Positions 32,087 through 32,931 of a stretch of DNA of 32,931 bases are shown one piece after another (the stretch's first letter is position 1; each line of letters begins with the position of its first letter). The notes beneath the pieces were generated by a model. It was not told the origin of the DNA and made no database searches. It was given only the letters and a program-made list of their open reading frames with translations. The position numbers were made by a program, and so were the translations under genes. This stretch comes from an uncultured Bacteroidales bacterium (GTDB lineage Bacteria; Bacteroidota; Bacteroidia; Bacteroidales; Paludibacteraceae). The stretch spans positions 1 through 32,931 of the forward strand of contig CACZVM010000012.1 in NCBI GenBank assembly GCA_902784585.1. The letters are read 5' to 3'.

Positions 32087-32931
32087 TTAGCGAACCAGTT
32101 GACCTTGGATCGTGTAGGTCTTCTCACCACGGATGATGAAGAGCGAACCGTTGATCATCTGCTTAACCACTTTGGTGTCAGCATCAATATTCTCAACGCC
32201 TTCGCCTTGACCCGGGATGTACATGTAGCCACCGAACGCAGCCCACTCTGCATTGTACTCAGGACGGAAGTAGATGGTCTTCGTACCGGCGTGAGCAGCG
32301 TCTACAACGTAGTTGCCACCCTCTGCAGGATACCATACATCAGCCTGACCGGCCTCAACCTTCTTCACCTTCAGCTCATTGCCTTGAGCCAGCGTTGCAA
32401 CCAGCAAATATTCACCGGCAGCGCCTTCGTTAGCCACGAACTTATACTCAGCAGCAGCTGTCCATTCGTTCAGCGTACCAACGAGATAGAATCCATCTTC
32501 TACGGTCGGACCAGGAGTCGGAATCTCATCCAATGCATACCATGCACCATCGTAGAAGTACGGCTTAGCTGCATTCCATACCAGGTCTGCAGTCTGTGCT
32601 TCACCGTTGTTGAAGATGATGTTTACGTTAATAGCATCAAACGTGTATGCGAAGACTGCCTTACCGTTGATCTCCATATCAACCGGAGTCATCGCCTCAC
32701 CCGGCCATGCTACAGGAGCATTGCCCTCTGCAGGCCATACGAATGCGTTAACAGTCTCCCACTCAGGAACGTTGACGAAGTAAACCGTCATCGTCTCATG
32801 TACGATCGGCTCGGTCGGAATCTCATCCAATGCATACCATGCGCCATCGTAGAAGTACGGCTTTGCTGCATTCCATACCAGGTCTGCAGTCTGGGCATCA
32901 CCGTTGTTGAAGATGATGTTCACGTAGTTCT
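32087..32931 (-). CDS. Surface starch-binding protein with CBM26-like modules (5' end outside window)
   Basis: A 281-residue C-terminal part of a larger protein. The frame stays open to the window edge, and the GTG at 32923 falls inside a module, so it is not a start. Two CBM26-like modules are seen: one cut by the edge, one complete. They contain TVYFVNVPEWETVNAFVWPA, AWPGEAM, NIIFNNGEAQTADLVW and PYFYDGAWYALDEIP. A further beta-sandwich follows (DGFYLVGTLNEW...KTIYFRPEYN, resembling SusE/SusF-type starch-binding domains), then a 20-residue T9SS-like tail NGSLFIIRGEKTYTIQGQLV. It is likely part of a secreted amylase or of a surface starch-binding protein; the missing N-terminus would decide. 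Confidence 0.85.
   Translation of the reverse strand, partial: NYVNIIFNNGDAQTADLVWNAAKPYFYDGAWYALDEIPTEPIVHETMTVYFVNVPEWETVNAFVWPAEGNAPVAWPGEAMTPVDMEINGKAVFAYTFDAINVNIIFNNGEAQTADLVWNAAKPYFYDGAWYALDEIPTPGPTVEDGFYLVGTLNEWTAAAEYKFVANEGAAGEYLLVATLAQGNELKVKKVEAGQADVWYPAEGGNYVVDAAHAGTKTIYFRPEYNAEWAAFGGYMYIPGQGEGVENIDADTKVVKQMINGSLFIIRGEKTYTIQGQLVR
32518..32632 (-). repeat. CBM26-like module DNA repeat, copy 2
   Basis: About 115 bp nearly identical to 32815-32929, at a 297-bp (99-codon) period. It encodes the C-terminal part of the starch-binding module (from about VNIIFNNG to YALDEIPT). The high nucleotide identity suggests recent duplication or gene conversion. Confidence 0.85.
32815..32929 (-). 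repeat. CBM26-like module DNA repeat, copy 1 (at window edge)
   Basis: The partner of the 32518-32632 repeat. It runs to the edge of the window, so more copies may lie beyond it. Confidence 0.85.

Noticed and set aside
32087-32923. GTG at 32923 as the start of the CBM26-like protein.
   Set aside because: The frame continues open to the window edge, and this codon falls inside a duplicated module, so the gene is simply cut by the window.

Overview
This window most likely comes from an uncultured member of the Bacteroidales, possibly Paludibacteraceae-like; the rank below order is a guess. Four things point there. Six promoters match the Bacteroidetes form TTTG (or ATTG), a 20-nt spacer, then TAnnTTTG. 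Nearly all starts lack a Shine-Dalgarno. The secreted proteins carry InlB-type (Listeria-Bacteroides) repeats and short C-terminal tails resembling type IX secretion signals. The gene pairs are typical of the phylum (DUF5063 next to an RNase D-like exonuclease; VanZ-like, DprA and Upp; paired OmpA-family proteins).

Left part (1-14100), accessory and AT-richer than the rest. Positions 1-870 are a non-coding, purine-rich repeat field built on a degenerate ACAAG-containing unit, with a roughly 135-bp duplication. A compact cassette of three small genes follows (871-2553): a DUF2441-like protein, a GIY-YIG-like protein and a PD-(D/E)XK-like protein. Next come two giant secreted mosaic proteins (2668-8061 and 8187-12983) made of FN3, Ig-like, beta-sandwich and InlB repeat domains. 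Then come a small signal-peptide protein with a C-terminal membrane anchor (13033-13401) and a small secreted beta-sandwich protein (13440-14006), closed by a strong terminator.

Middle part (14100-18600). A stand-alone AAA-type ATPase with its own promoter converges on an OmpA-family protein with a basic N-terminal region. Then come an elongator-type tRNA with a CAT anticodon, a tandem pair of about 140-nt structured repeats, and a second OmpA-family protein with a LysM-like C-terminus.

Right part (18600-32931), GC-richer housekeeping. A plus-strand operon encodes Pta, AckA, a cytoplasmic GH13 alpha-amylase and a UbiA prenyltransferase. A minus-strand operon encodes a 55-aa membrane protein (below usual ORF cut-offs), topoisomerase IV subunit A and Maf. 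Another minus-strand operon encodes Upp, a VanZ-like protein and DprA. It is divergent from DUF5063, a 3'-5' exonuclease and alkaline phosphatase, and the two promoters share one 14-bp palindrome. The window ends inside a minus-strand gene for a surface protein with duplicated CBM26-like starch-binding modules and a T9SS-like tail. Starch binding outside, alpha-amylase inside and Pta-AckA fit a glycan-fermenting, acetate-producing lifestyle.

Most worth a second look: the three-gene nuclease-fold cassette beside the repeat field; the VanZ/DprA junction, where DprA lacks a normal start but an in-frame A AAA AAA heptamer would fuse the two by -1 frameshifting; 7-bp tandem repeats in three intercistronic spacers; the palindromic -33 boxes; and the duplicated element beside the tRNA.
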